Shown: positions 1 through 14,000 of the stretch, piece after piece
Numbering within the stretch: the stretch's first letter is position 1
Layout: every line of letters begins with the position of its first letter
DNA from: Pyrrhosoma nymphula
Lineage: Eukaryota; Arthropoda; Insecta; Odonata; Coenagrionidae
Direction: 5' to 3'
NCBI GenBank assembly: GCA_963573305.1
Contig: OY754336.1
Location: 1,860,001 to 1,924,000, forward strand
Length of the DNA: 64,000 nucleotides
Position numbers and translations under genes: made by a program
The notes under the pieces: model-generated
Databases searched by the model: none
Seen by the model: the letters and a program-made list of their open reading frames with translations, nothing else
Told to the model about the DNA's origin: nothing

Positions 1-639
1 ATTTTGGGAAAGAATTCCGTAGGTTTTTTAAAGAAAGAACGGAAAACTAGTTTTCCAAGAAGATAAAGGAAGAAGGGGGGGGGGGGCTTCCTCATGAGAC
101 ATTCTTTTGGGCTTGATTGCTTTTTCCCTAGAGTTTCCAGATCTACGTGGAGGTCCGCGTAAATGGTAAAAATGACTGTCGGTGAATAAAAATCGCCAGG
201 TCTCAGGGTCAAGCAGTCGAAGGAAAAAGGAAAGCACTCTCACCTAGACTCGTTTGACTCAAGGCTGATGTTTTATTTCCTCTTCTAGGATACATTTCTT
301 TTTCTAGTTCCGCTGTTTTATTTTATTTTCGTCTTCGAAAATGGAATAAAAAATAATGTATTCGTTTATATTATTGAGAGTTGGTCATGTAATTTTGTTA
401 AATCTCAACTTCCTTTTTGCGAAAGTTTCGTCTTTTAATTAAAGCATCATCAGGGCAACAAAACAATGCAATGAAAACAGTTAATACCAGTTATAATAAT
501 ACAAAGATAAAAGAGTTAACATTCGCAAATTTAGTGCCTAAAGGTGAGATCAACTTTCCTGCTATGACAATGGTAGCAAAGATTACATTAATTAAAGTGG
601 TCAATAACCAATTCTACCAAAATGAAAAATAAGGGACAG
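1..639. other. No gene seen; AT-rich with a G12 run
   Basis: A run of 12 G at about 75-86 is the only striking element. The short open frames here have no family signature. Confidence 0.5.
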
Positions 640-3160
640 CCATCCATTCGATCTCTTTGGCGTTTTTTTGCGTGAACCGATCGTCGACCTTTCCGCGCGA
701 ATCTTCTGACTGCCCGAACGCTGCCAGCGTCGTTCTGTGGATCGTCGCTCTCTGTCTGCGCTCCTCGTCCTTTCGGGTCGCCGTCCGTGCGAAGACGGGA
801 AGAGACACGAAAAAGCACGGGCTCTCCTTCAGCAAAGATAAGAGGAGCGGGAAAGAAAGAATCCCTCGAGTAGATGGAAGGAGGTGGGTGGCGGCTCGGT
901 TGGAGTCCTTGCTTTTTTTTTATGTAACTCCTCGCGTCTTCCTCATCCGAATGGTGGCGGAAGGAAGTAGCTAAGGGGGTGGGTGGGTGGTGGTGGTGTA
1001 TTTTTTCTCTCTCACCGTGTCCTCTTCCCCCCCCCTCGTATTTCTTTTTTTAATATAAATCGCTCCGAGGCAATATCCTCTCCCACTCCCCCGTCTATTC
1101 CCTCTGTTAAGAGTTGGCGCGCGCCCTCTCTCGCTCCCTATTCAATTTCCAACCCCCTCCCAAGACCTCTCTCTCCATCCCTCCCCCGCCTCATCACTCT
1201 CTCGCCTCTGAAACCCCTTCCCTCCCTCCCCCACAGCCTCTGCCACCCCTTACACCGCCCTCTCCCCCGTGGTACTTGACTTGCCTCTGCCTCCCCCACG
1301 TAACATCCGCGAGGCTTGCAAGGTCACGGGACTTGAGGTGACCTGGTTAGGTCGGCGATCGATGGCGGGGCTGTGTGGTGTCTGTGTGGGAGGAGGGGGG
1401 GGGGTTGAGGTGAGGGTTAGGGGTGACGAGCTAGGGGAGATTTTGTAAAGGCACCCACCCCCACCCACGCCTTTCCATTTCCCCTCTTTCCCTCGAATAT
1501 GAAGCATTCCCGTCCCGCCCACCCCTTAACTCTCGCTTTCCCGCCCGCCTTGCCTCTCGCGAACGAACCATCTCGTCTTACAGCGCGATGCGCGTGAAAG
1601 ACCCAACTTCCCCCCTTCTCTCGTTCGCAGACGCCTACACGCCGGTGTTTATACGAGTCTGTACCTGCAGCGGGGGAGACAGCGAGGGAAGGGAAAGTGT
1701 ACGGTCGGGGTGGGATTGGAGGTGGACGAGAAAGGTTGGGGATTCGGCGCCGCGTGGGTTTATGCGCTAGGGTTCAGGGGTGAAGATGAAAGGGATCCGG
1801 GCGGCGGAGGAGAAGTTTATTGGCTGACGTCTGCGGAATGCGAGGTGATTCGTGCTCGCACACGTGGGCACGGGCGAGTCCTGAAAGCACAGCGCGCGGG
1901 ATTTTCGTTCGGTAAAGGGAAACGGGTGTTTGTGTGTGTATGCGAATACGATTTCGGGCGGAGTTCGAGATCCGAAAGGCTTTAGCGAACCGTGGAGGAC
2001 TGGTGGAGGGAGAGAGTATTATGGGTGGTGGGAGTCCTTTGCCTCGCCACTACTGGTGTGGTATATGGCGAGGGATCAAGGCCGCTCTTCATTTTCCGGC
2101 GAGTTAACTTCCGTGGGACGGGACGTAAGGAGGGGTTTTTTTTATTCCGAGAGGGATAAGGCGCGTGTATGTGACGGGGTGGGAAAAGATGGGGTGTGTG
2201 ATGAATATACTCACGGTGTGTGTGATGAATGTCTGTTTCTCTGTTCGGGTGAGAGGAGGAGAGCGGTGAGGAAGGGAGATTTTTTGCCCTCTCGCGAGAT
2301 GAGGTCTCCGCCCGTAATTTTATTTTTCAATCCTCGGGAGTGAAAGAGTGAAGATGGATGAGAGGAGTTCAGTGGGTGGGTGGATAGGGGGGGAGTGGAA
2401 GAGGAGGAGGAGGCAAGGGGTGGGTGAAGATGCGAGAAAGTGCGCTGGTGAGGAAGGGAGGAGGAGGAGGAGGAGGTGGGATGAATAAAAGCGACTGACT
2501 CCCCCTGAAGAAGAGCAGTGATTTCTGTGTCGTGCGAAGGTTGAAGGTTGGGGCTAAGGGGAGGGAAAAGGTAAATGGCAAAGGGCTGGAGGATCCCAAA
2601 CCCGTGAGAGGAAGCCCCTTACTTACACGCTACACCCCTTCACCTCTCCACTCCTTTCCCTTGCCACCTTCCGAGGGGACGGACATAACACCCCCGGAGT
2701 AATTTTGTGAATTTATCGCGTGAATGTTTTTCCTCGCCGTAGCGTCTTGCTTTATACGAGTTATAGAGAGAGAGAGGCTGAGGTGTTGTGGGAGGGACGG
2801 GGTTGGAAACAGGCCACCTCTCAGACTGTGTAAGGAGCCTTGTTCCTTTTTTCCCCCGTGTTCTCTTTTTCGCCCGCTCCGGGAGTACTCTCTCTCTTCT
2901 TCTTCTCCTCTCTCTCTCTCTCAGTTCCTCCCCACATCCAACCACCCACATCCCCCGTGTCCTCCTCCCCCTTTTCCTTAATTTTTGTTTTTCTTTTGCC
3001 GCGAGATGGGGTGTGACGCCGACATCTTTTGAGTGCTACTCGCAGTTCGTCATAACTTCCCTCCCGACGGCCCCTTCACTTCTCTCACACCCGAACTTCC
3101 CTTCTCCCCTCCTCTGCCTCCTTCAATCTTCATTCCTTCCTCGTTCGGACTGCTGGCGTG
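640..3160. promoter_or_regulatory. GC-rich, CpG-dense island 1
   Basis: About 2.5 kb of CpG-rich sequence with long C/T-rich and G/A-rich stretches and a poly-G run near 1391-1403. Open frames appear on both strands because the composition lacks stops; none shows a protein domain. It could be promoter or enhancer DNA for Mef2 or a gene to the left. Confidence 0.4.
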
Positions 3161-5250
3161 CTACCTGCCTGGTATATACTTTCTATATTCTCTTGATTTA
3201 AATCTCACGAACGCGTATCATATCACTTCTGCAAGAAATTGTGAAATGCGACTATTTATGAATATGGGAAACTCTCTGTAAATATATATGACATCCTCCC
3301 AAACTGGGGTTCCTTTTCCTTTCCTTTTTACTGTGAATCACTCATATCCTTATTCTCCGCGAGCTTCTACATTACCTCCTCATTCGATGACTTGACTTGT
3401 GTAACAGTGATGTCAAGTCCCGCTTTGAATGCAGCAGTTAAACATGTCACACACGCGAGGTTTCTTTCTTTTTGCTAACGTAAATTGAACTGAAAAAGTC
3501 AGTCATTTATTATTTCTAATCGAGGAATGACATTTTTTATCTTGTATTTACTTGGTAGATTACTGATGAAATTCGTGGACCATGTCACTGATAAAAAAGA
3601 CTTGTACTAAGAAAATGTGACTTCTTCTATTGAAGTTCTCAGCATCTTTATGACATTCTCTTTGATGTCATATGTTCTCTCTGATCCGTGCTTGTCACTA
3701 ACCACGTGCATGAGTTATGATCATCACATGCAGTATAGTCAAGTAGTGTTTCTTGAAAGCAGCCCTGTAGAGAAACTGAATGATAATAAATGAGCAGGAG
3801 CTAGGGGAGACCGGTTATAAAAAAGATTAAGTTCAGGTGTAAGGTTTTTCCACATTTTGAACTCGAGTATGTGAATCGTGGATGCTACTTGATCGCGCAT
3901 AAAAAGCCAATTTTTTAGTTCAGCCGCAATGACTTCCTGACCTTGATGCTTCATTATCCATATATTTTCAGCCTCGCAAATCCTACATCCCTGTGCATGT
4001 TTCTCTAGGCTGGCTGGAGATCATGAATGCTATTTCGTCATTCCAGCGTACTCGGCGCGGGCGCATTCAGTTGGAGGGCGGGGTTTTCCCTTCGCAGAAT
4101 TGCACTCCGCAGTTAGCAGTTGGGTTCGGCTCGGAGCTGGAAAGAGATTGTCGAGATGCCTTATTTAGGAGAAAAGTTTTTTCCTAGTGTGACCGAGGAC
4201 CAATTACTTGTCTAATTAATATGCATTTTTTTGTTGAACATAATAGTGTTGTGACCTTTGGGTGAGAGTGGCGTCAAATGCTGTCTGCTCCCTTCCTCTT
4301 TTCCCTCTGAACTCCCCATCCCACCTCTCTCCCTCAACGGTTTTGAATTTTAAAACTCCGCGCACTTAAAAGCGGCAATTTCGATTGATTCCCGAGAACG
4401 CGAATCTCTTGTGTGGACACTTAATGCACATACCTTGCTCTTTCCGAAGCATGCACACTCCCTCACGGATGGTATTTCACTTAACCGATGCGTTCCGATT
4501 TTAAAGACATTTATTTTTTTACCTTTATTGCATTGGATTATACAATGAAATAATTAGTATAAACGGTTTAAGGTTTCAACTTTGCATAAAGGAGTAACTT
4601 CATGATTCCATAGTATGAGTTAATTTGTGACTCTCAGCCGGGAAAATTCTAACATATGAATTTGAAAGAAAAATGCAAATTATGTGAGGTAATGGACTTT
4701 AAAAATGAAGCACTTATGCTTAGATATTATGAAATTAGCGAATAACTAATTTTGCTTATCGGGAGATGAGGATACAATATAGTGAGAAGTCACACCGTGA
4801 CTTCATTGTACCAGTTTTCTCGTAATTTTGCTGAGTAATACGGAATGTGAATTTCAGATGATTTATAACCTGGGAAAACTGCCTTCTTTTTGCTCAGTTC
4901 GTGAGTGAGAAACCTTTGTTTGTGCATTTATTTTTCTTTATTCAATATGCTTTACTCGCACTAGAATTATAACTAAACCATATACTTCCCTCAATTCTCT
5001 TACTTCGTGATTATTTTTACGTTTCATACTCTCATATTGTCAACGTGAAGCTTGGGCCTTGTGTACATTTTCGGTTTCCATTCCTAAAAATTGTTCACTG
5101 CATGCCTTGGGAAGGCGGTTTAACGTCGTCTTTGTCGGCGAGTGGTCCTATAACTCTTGCTATTCGCTTTCTTGCTATTCATCGGTGAAGAGGTACATAC
5201 TAACATGGAAGTGAAATGTGGATATGCGGGAAGCATTAATGCATTAATTA
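3161..5250. other. No gene seen; AT-rich
   Basis: Ordinary AT-rich sequence without recognisable coding or repeat structure. Confidence 0.5.
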
Positions 5251-5287
5251 ATCGATGATAAAATGCTCAATGCATTTTATCATCGAT
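5251..5287. repeat. Perfect 16-bp palindrome with 5-nt loop
   Basis: Arms 5251-5266 and 5272-5287 are exact reverse complements (ATCGATGATAAAATGC on the left). It sits immediately upstream of a LINE tail fragment. Confidence 0.85.
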
Positions 5288-5292
5288 AGCTG

Positions 5293-5475
5293 GTGGTTGT
5301 TTGCGATAACAGCATAAGAAATAGAGTGGGGGGTAAGCTAGAAGTTAAGGAATGTAGATTGAATGTTCCGGTAATTGAAAACCATAAAAGAAGTACGCTT
5401 CGTTGGTTTGATTTCGTGGAGAGATTAGGTGAAAGTCGAAAACGAAACATTAATAAAAGACTGAATGGTGTGTAA
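5293..5475 (+). pseudogene. LINE reverse transcriptase C-terminal fragment
   Basis: The open frame encodes an RSTLRWFDFVERLGESRKRN-type block. It resembles the R-L-R-W-F-G-H-V-x-R-M tail found after the RT domain in many insect LINEs. Only about 60 residues remain and no RT core is present. The family cannot be assigned. Confidence 0.45.
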
Positions 5476-6239
5476 GGAAGGAGTAGGCAAATGCCATCAT
5501 GCGTGTATTTAAGAGATTATACAGAGAAGTAATATAAGATTCAAGGAAACAAGTGTGTTTATACTTTAAGGTGTCAAAATGTTCAAATATGTCGTGTACG
5601 AGGATTGGGAAGTGTAGAAGTAGTAAGTGAAACACTTCCAGTGGTCTGCAAACAGGTTGTTCGCCTTTTTTCCCGTGCTTAATAATAAGGGAAACGGCAT
5701 GGTAGTATGTATTTTTACGAAACAATTGTGCATTTTGCCTCTATCGCATATCATTTTTCCCATATTTTATCGATCTGGATATTTTTTTACGACCATCGGT
5801 GATTTTGTGACTATGGAGGCACCGTTGCATTCGTGGAGACTCCACGACTTAAGTCTCCTATACATTCTTTCGAGGCAACAGGAGGTACTCTAATAGGCAC
5901 TGCGTAACAGATTCCCTCCTTGCTAATTATTCGAATGTCAAAAATTTCTACCGCTATATCCTGGACGAAAGTAGTTTTTGTGTATTATTATTTCTGCATT
6001 ATCGTTTTAATTCGTGGACTTGAATCAATTATTGTTGAATTGACTGGTTTAAAAATAAGAGATGAAGCCATTCCTCAAACGAAACCCAATGTTGTAAATC
6101 AAATGCGTGTACATGTTTACTATTGAATTAGACAGATTTAATCTTTCCACTCAGGATTATGCCATTCGTTCAGAAGTTTGTCGTGGCTTCGCATAGCTTT
6201 CGTTTCCATCACTTCCGGTGGGTGAAAAAATTCCCTTCG
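5476..6239. other. No gene seen; AT-rich
   Basis: No supported feature. Confidence 0.5.
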
Positions 6240-6760
6240 TAGACTTGGGTTGGCTTTTTTCTTCTTCCTCTCCCTATGTTTCTTCCGAGTCACTCCTTCG
6301 GCAGTGGCGGTGGGCGGTCGGTGCGCAGTGGTGACGCGATGGTCCCATGCGGACGTGGGTCGGTTTGGAAAGGGTTCCCGTAGTGTGGGCGGATGTCACA
6401 TGACGGGCGACAGCCGGGTCTTTAAGGCGGTCTGGTTGGAGGAGCAGCGGTCCTCGTGCCGATTTCTTCTCCCCCAAGTTTTTTTCACATCTCCCCTCTC
6501 ATCAGCTCATGTTCTCTCTAGGGCGTCTTTTTTTCCTTCGTTTCCATCCTCGCTTCCCGTCTACGAGTCCCTCTCGCGACGAATCGCTACAAAGCCGATT
6601 TACACGCTCTTTCCACCCTTTCCTTAAGTGGCTTTTCTTTTATTTTACTCCTGGAATCCCTCCTTCCCCAGTCCCCTTTTTCCTTCTTCCCGCCCTGAAT
6701 ATCGAAGACTTCTCCTGCGGTTGACTCGCCTTCTCGATACGGCCGACGTGAGGTCCTGGT
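6240..6760. promoter_or_regulatory. GC-rich island 2
   Basis: CpG-rich block with pyrimidine-rich flanks; no domain in its open frames. Confidence 0.35.
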
Positions 6761-7009
6761 ATTATTTTGGGCTTATCAAACACTCGATTTAACCTTTTTC
6801 AGTTAATCGTGTTCTAATTTTCTGGGACCAGATTACTATCCGCTTTAATGCTATTTCTGAAGCTTAATCTGGAGAGGACATAAGTTGGTGTGCTAAGTTT
6901 TGTTATCCGGCTCACGAATCAATGTATTCAATTCTGGAATCAAAAGTCCTTTTTTCGCACTAGCGTTTCCAAATACCTGTCCAATAAACGATGTGTGTAT
7001 AGCTCCCGC

Positions 7010-8330
7010 AAAATTTCCTGGCGCAGACCTGTGTGGCATGTAGGGGAGGTAGAAGCGGAGGGGGTGAAGGGAAAGGACGGAGGGGAAGAGAGGGAGGCAA
7101 CGAGAGAGGGAGAAAGGAAAACATAACTACTTAGCGAAAAAGACAAGGGGCACTCAAACGCAATGCAAGTGGTTACAATCACCCACCGCTATGAATCTAC
7201 GTTAGACGAGTATAGACCTTACTAGATTTCTCCGATCCACATTCGTTTTCCCCCATGCCATCACCAGACAATTCTCCTATGAACGATTCCCGATGTTTAC
7301 TGCCATTTTTCGGCCTCAAATTAAATTTCGAGTCCCTTAATGCCATTTCATGCCGTACCCGTGGGTTTGTCAGTGACGGTTATGCCATTTCTTCGTCTTA
7401 GTGCATCATTGGAAATAAATTGCCCGCGTCGATTCGCAGTGGAAGTCGCTGTGGTCCAGCAGAGGTGATTTGTGTCCTCTCCCGGCGGAAGTCGCACCAT
7501 CGCCACTATTCTTCCTCCTACAGGAAAAGCGTCGATCGCGCCGCTTTAAGTTGAATTCTCTTTTTTCCCTCCTTCGCAGGTCTCGTGAACTGCGTTCCCA
7601 TGCAGTATTTTCCCTCTCTCCGCCCCCCCCCCCCCGCGCTTGCACCCACGGCTAATGCACGGCAGGCCAAGCATACGCCCGAAACACAGTTATCGATGCT
7701 CACCTCTTTTCCGTAGGCGCACCGGTGACGCAGGGTGATAAACTCGATATGCTCGTTCGTCTATTCATCCAAGCTTTTTTACACGCCCACTTCCCTTGTG
7801 GTCGTCCCCTCCCCCTATCCCCTACCCCCCCCCCCCCCCCCCCCCACTCACACCCCATTCTCTTCCATCATCTCCGTTCGTCCCACTCCTCTCGTTTATT
7901 TATTTACATTTTTCCTCGCTGGGGTCCCTCCCTCCCTCCTCCAGCACCCCTTCCTCTCTCTCCCTTCCCCACTGCCCCCCTCCCCCGCATGTGATCCCTG
8001 CATTTGCCTCCTCTCTTTTCCTCCCTGTCGTGTTCCTCCTCCCCACGGCTGGATCACCGCGGGGGCGGAAGCTGTGTCCTCCCCCCCGCTGCCTCCCGCC
8101 CTCTTCCTGTTACTCTCCTCTTCCCTGGCTGCCTCTCGCGCTTCCTCCTTTCCTATCTCCACCTTCATCGTCCGACTCCCTCCACTCCCTGTCAAAGCCC
8201 TCGCTCCATTCCTACCCCTACTCCAGTCCCTCCTCCCAGTTTTTTTCTATCTCTCCGTACTAAAGCGACCCTTATACCTTTTTTCACATGCCGTTCTTTA
8301 ACTCTCTTTTCCATGGCTCCATGGATCCAA
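7010..8330. promoter_or_regulatory. GC-rich island 3 with C13 and C21 runs
   Basis: CpG-rich and strongly C/T-skewed. Homopolymer C runs lie at about 7623-7635 and 7825-7845 (21 C). Overlapping open frames up to 188 residues are Pro/Ser/Leu low complexity on one strand and Gly/Arg/Glu on the other, typical of composition rather than coding. Confidence 0.4.
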
Positions 8331-8696
8331 GGATTCATAGTTAGCACTTCATGTATAACTAAATAATGTAATGAAATACCCTTCCTAAAGTATGATTCGA
8401 GGTGGAATAGTGGTAACGCATCCAACTCTCGTCCCTAGGAACATTTAGAGGGTCATCGCATCAGGTCCACAGCGAGGCGATATTTTTCTAGCGGACAGTT
8501 CTAGTATCTTCAAGTCCTAGTTAATGAAATGTTTATAAAACAGCACCAGCGATTTTTTAGAAAAGCAAGCTTAAAATTATTTTATTCCATATCAGGGTAT
8601 AAGTGTATTGTGCTGCTGTATATCGCACCAAGTAGCAGCATCAGAGCGAAAAAGATTTTAAGCAATAAATATGTGGTATTAACTAATACTAGCGAA

Positions 8697-8996
8697 AATC
8701 AAATGGATGGAGTGAATCACCTATGAAGAAGTTCTAAGATGAGTAGGAGAGAATATACGTTCGGTGAAAACTCTGAGAAGAAAAAGTGAGTCACTTATTG
8801 GACACGTTTTGCGGCACAACAGACTGTTCAAAGCAATAATGAAAGAACTGAAAGGATAAAAATACAGAGAAGTACCAAGGATGTGATACTATGGGCAAAT
8901 TTTGTAGGGCGTCAAAATGAACGCTTATGTAGGAATGAAGCGGTTGACTAATAGGAAAGTGGAGTGGAGAGCTGCTGCAAATCAATCTTCGGATTG
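8697..8996 (+). pseudogene. LINE reverse transcriptase tail, decayed
   Basis: With stops and frame changes this stretch still reads EEVLR, then VKTLRRR, SLIGHVLRHNRLFKAIMKEL and ANQSSD near the end. That order is typical of the post-RT C-terminus of insect LINEs. Nothing upstream of 8697 gives an RT core. Confidence 0.5.
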
Positions 8997-10539
8997 ATGA
9001 CTGTACCACATACATTAATGGAGTATGAGATTGGATGATATATCCTTGTAGGTTTCCTAGGTCTTGGCATGATGACCTCAACATTTTCGGATCTTCGTTT
9101 ACGTTTACTGGCTTCATTTTCAACAGCTTCGCTGGTTATCCTGCCAAGTGGATGTCCACTTGTAGACACACGCATGATAGCCGGTGAAACTATAGTCATT
9201 CTGGCTAACGTATGTGAACGACGATTTGAATATTCTGAGGTCATTATGAGGTTGGGGATTAGCAGCGGGGAGTGCTACTGTTAGTGTAGATATCAAAGAT
9301 ATCGGAGCTATCATTTATCGGGAGGCTGAGCACCACGGACTGAGGCTAAAGGACTGACTTCAGTATTTTCCGAGCTAGTTTGAAATGATATTGGAAAGGA
9401 TCTGTAGCATTGCCTCCCGCACTGCAATCAGTTTACTCTGCATGATTTCCCTCTTTAGTACCTACCTGTTCGCTTTGTCCAAAATGCCTGTTCTTTTCCC
9501 TTTGCATTCATCTATTATCAACTATTCTCTATCTTAGTATAGGGATTAACTTTTTGCTTTTTCTTAACACTGGGAAACAAACATTTTACCGAACAAGTCA
9601 GACTGATTATTTGTACTAAAATGATGGTCCTGTACGCATATCCATGTCTCTCCCGCACAAAACGTGTCTTTAATTTCTCCTTTTGCCCATATATCCATAG
9701 TTTTTACCCGTAGTTCAAGTGTCTGGGGTGTCCAAAAAGAATGCTTCTAGTGGGTGTTTTATGGGACGTTATAGATTTGGATTGACTTTAAGAAATTAAG
9801 TATGCACCGCTAAAACCTCAGACTTATTCCCACTACTTCACGCGATTTTCTTCTTCAATTGGTATGTTTATCTCATTCATACTCATTCCATTCGTAAAGC
9901 CTCAATAGTTTCCTCCCTGACTGGCATTCTTCCTTCCATCACGGCCTTCAGCGCCACATTTCTCTTCACCGCTTGCTCACTAAATTTATGCTGCCTCATA
10001 ATTTCATCTGGTGGCATAATTTCATACTACCTTCTTCAGTTGCCTTAATTTCTGATTACGAATAGGAAGTGTATAGAGGCTATTGAAATGATTTCATTTT
10101 GTTCAGTTGGCGGCTCGAAGAATACTAGGAAGGCTAAAAAAAGAGCAATTCAGATCCCATGAGTTACAGTTTGACGCATAGAAGTTTGCTTCCTCTCCCC
10201 AATACATCTGTAGAGCAGACAGAAGGGAAATAGTAACATAGATACTTTGTCATAAAGTTTGGGGTTCCTAATTCCGCCTGGGAAGAAAGAATAAAGATTC
10301 CTTTTTCCCGTGCAATATTCATGTGAACAAGAACAGAGCAAGACGCCAAAATGTGTATTACTTTTTGTCCCTTTCTTCTCAGTCTATTCAATTCTCTCCC
10401 TTTTACATGGTGGGTGTTCTACTACCTCCTCCTACGCACCCTTGCGGCCTCTTGCAGGGTAAATTGTGTATGTAAATATTATGCATTAATTCACACTCAA
10501 GAAGTAGACATAGGCCGACGAAATTGTTCTCCATGCTTG
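8997..10539. other. No gene seen
   Basis: Mixed composition with small open frames on both strands and no recognisable domains. Confidence 0.45.
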
Positions 10540-11060
10540 CCTCTCGGATGACGTCATCCCATGCTTTTCACCGGTGTCTGTTTCTCCGTCCTCGCCACCC
10601 TCACCCACCCTTTCCCTTGAAGTCCCACCTATTCCCCTCTTCCCCTTCGCTTGAGCCCTTACCCCATGCATTAGCGCGCTGGGAAACTTTCGTGATCAGG
10701 CACCGTGAGGGCTCCCCTTTGCCTTTCCCTCCCCCTCTCCCCATTTCTTCCACCTCTCAACCAAAACACTCCCCGACTCCTTTTACCGCACCGATTTTCA
10801 TGCCGAATGAATTTTCGCCCACGGTGCGGACGAACGATGTAACCTATCGCTCGTGTTTTTTTTCTTCCTACACAACTGACCAGCTACCTATCGGTTATTT
10901 TCCCGTATTTCCCCCTCCCCTGGATTAACGCCCTTTCTTCTCCCTCCCGCTCCCTCTCTTTGTCCTCCCCCGCCGCCCTACCTTTCAACCCCTCTTCCCC
11001 CCTCCCACCTCCCCCAATGCCTCGTGCCATGACAAGAAAGAGCAATCTACCGTGAACCGT
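10540..11060. promoter_or_regulatory. GC-rich island 4
   Basis: Pyrimidine-rich, CpG-containing block; no coding signal. Confidence 0.35.
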
Positions 11061-14000
11061 TTGGGATCGGCTGAAATTCGAGCGGCCTTGGTTGACAAGA
11101 ATGCGTCCTCTTCTTTTAAACTTTCACCCGAAAATAATTGACCAAATGTCTCCCTAGTGTGGCTTGCCTGTTTTCTCTTCAAATGACACATCGAATTTCG
11201 CTGCTAGTCGTTTCCAGCTACCTTGCTATTCCCCCTGCGTTGTGCTAGAAACAAAAATCCTTGACAGCTAGCCGACTGTTGGCTACTTTTCTAGGGCCCT
11301 GATTGGCAACTTCGGATAGCTTTAACTTTTTGTTAACTCTGGCACTTCTACGGAGGTTAACAGAAGTTCGGGTTTTATAAATTACATTGAACTCTCGGTT
11401 ATTTGACGTGAGAATTGACGACGTAATAGCATAACATTAACCAATTCATACCGCTGAAGTGTTTTTCTGCATGATATACAATCTATTGGGTAGAAGAGAG
11501 AGACGTTAGTGTACATTTTTAGTTTGCCATTTCATAAGCTATTCCCTTTTGCATTGGGAGAAATTTTTGCTATTTGAAATCGGTATCAGTAAATCCTATT
11601 ATTCACTTCTTTTTTTGTTGAGTGTAAACGAAATTTATTCAGCTTGTACGAAAACCAGTTAGTTTAGCACCATTCGGCAAATTATTTGTGTTGTTTTTTT
11701 TCGGTGTTCGTTTCCAGTATCTCGGGACTGCGAAGGCCAATAGTGTTACTTTTTATGTTTTACCCTCTAATATCGAAGGAAATATTGGAAGCAAGATTGG
11801 GTTAGCCTGTCGAGTGTTGTAACCTATAGTTCTTAGTTCCAATTACAGAGCTAGTTTCTGGTTAGTGCAGTTAAATTTTACTACTAGAGCAATTTTCTAG
11901 AGGAGATGCAATTTTGTCGGGATATACATTAAGTTGTCAATGTTTTGCTTCTTCTTGTTGGTAGAAAAATCGAAAAAAAAATTATCATCCCTTGCCGCTA
12001 CAACACAGAGATGAAGGTTCATGTCTTTGGCTGGCACCTCGTCGCCATTACCATTAAATTTAGGTTTGAAAAATTCCGAGACGTGAGACCAATATGTCCT
12101 AGAGGGTGAAATTGATGAGGATTGCTTAGGCAGACTTGAATATGGAGAAAATATGTCGGCACTAAATTCGTGAAATCATTGAGAGAAATGGATTTTAAGT
12201 ATAAAATACTTATGAAACGGCTGTTTATAATGTAGAATTCATGAAGTCTCTTCATGAACGCTCTTCTCGCTTTGATTTCATTAGCTCTTTATCCTAAGAT
12301 AAATTGAATTACGAGTATGTTGAAAGAAGCGACGTGGTGAAATGTTTTATAGGTTGTGTGGGTGGTGGTTTTCCATGTCGAGCTATTGGAAAACTTTTTT
12401 ATTTTTTTAGTTTATGGTATATATTTTAGCGAGGTTCTTGTTTTATCGAATCGTGCAACACTTAATGGCGTTACATTTTTTTCCACTTTATTTTATCGAT
12501 CGCTGGTGGAGTTCGAAATTCTCTCCGGAAACATTTGGAATGACCGACGTTCGAGTGACGATCGACCAGGTTTCAATTTCAGTGCGTGAAGAATGTTCTG
12601 AGGAGCGTAAAGCAAAATACGTGCATCATGTTGCAGTCATAACTTCGTCGAAATGGATTGATTTTGCGACCGTCGAATAGTTCTTCCAAGTGATTCACTG
12701 CCGATGACCGATACTGACGCACTGAAAGCCGATACTGACGACGCTCTGGATTGGCTGAGCTACCTGTTTTTACCGCTCAACTGATACATGCGATAATCCT
12801 AAAAAATATATGCCTCGCCAACTGTGACAGTACACTATAAATTTCGTTTGACACCATTTAGGGGTATTGATTCCTCGCGTATAAACCGTTCAAATATTAA
12901 ATCATACCGATAAATAGACACGTGTAATGTGTCCCCGACAAAGTTAATGCATTTACCTCCCTTGCGATGCATGCGATATTTTCGTATATTATTATTATAC
13001 TCTATTGCGTGAATTATTCTGGCTAACTTATCTTCTGAAGTGGCTTACTACGTTTTATTTGTTTGTAATAATTGCACAAGAGTTTTCACTACGAAGTTTA
13101 TAATTATTCCTCTAAAATGCCAATTAATGTATCTAAATCTATTTGAGCGAAAGTAGTTGGATTTTTTTATTGTATACTGAATATTTTAGAGATAAAACCC
13201 TGGTTTACAATAAGTTTGTTTGCCATCTAAATTCATCTGTAAAAGATATATGTAAGTAATTATTTTTATTTGCGTTTTCACCATTTCATTTACTGGTAGG
13301 TTTTACTCCATAACATTTAGCCGAAGCCCTTACTTACTCTTTTTTTCAACCTACCTTAAAGTTTGTATTGTGTATTGCCTTCCGCTCTTGTTAGTTGCCT
13401 TTTGCCTGTCGCTTTATTCACCCTGAAGATCTAATTGTCTTGTTCTTGGACTTCAGGTCTTTGGCACGTCAAGATCATCTGCGTGTCGTATTATTTTCTT
13501 GTGGAACTTACGTTGAATACACCTTTGTTATATTTGGTTTGTCAAACCGTAAAAAATAGTACTACCAGCATATTAGAAATGTTATCCGATTATTTTAGTG
13601 GACTGTTTATTCGTAAATTTTCTTGTTCTGTGTCTAGGATTCAACTAAGTTTTGAGTTATCTCCTACCCTGCGTCTCTTATAACTCTCTGTGATAATTTT
13701 TATGTTTAATTACATTCCCTGTAGATGCCACGAGGTGAAGAAATTTGGTTAAACGAATGTTTGAAGTAATATTAATTTTAATTATCAGTTGAGTTTTGTG
13801 AAAATTAGCTTATTCTTTCGAGATACGTCGAAGTTGTTACCTTGTTAGTATTTCTGCTTATATCGCTATAGCTCCCAAAATCGATGGATTTTAGTATAAA
13901 TAAGTAAAGACTTTGATGATCATTTTTTCCATAGCCTTGTATCTAATTGAAATCCACATTATTAATGTCAATTTATATCGCATTAAATTATTTTATCTCA

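Noticed and set aside
7735..8301. 188-codon open frame on the + strand
   Set aside because: Pro/Ser/Leu low complexity in a stop-poor C/T-rich block, overlapped by other frames on both strands; no domain.
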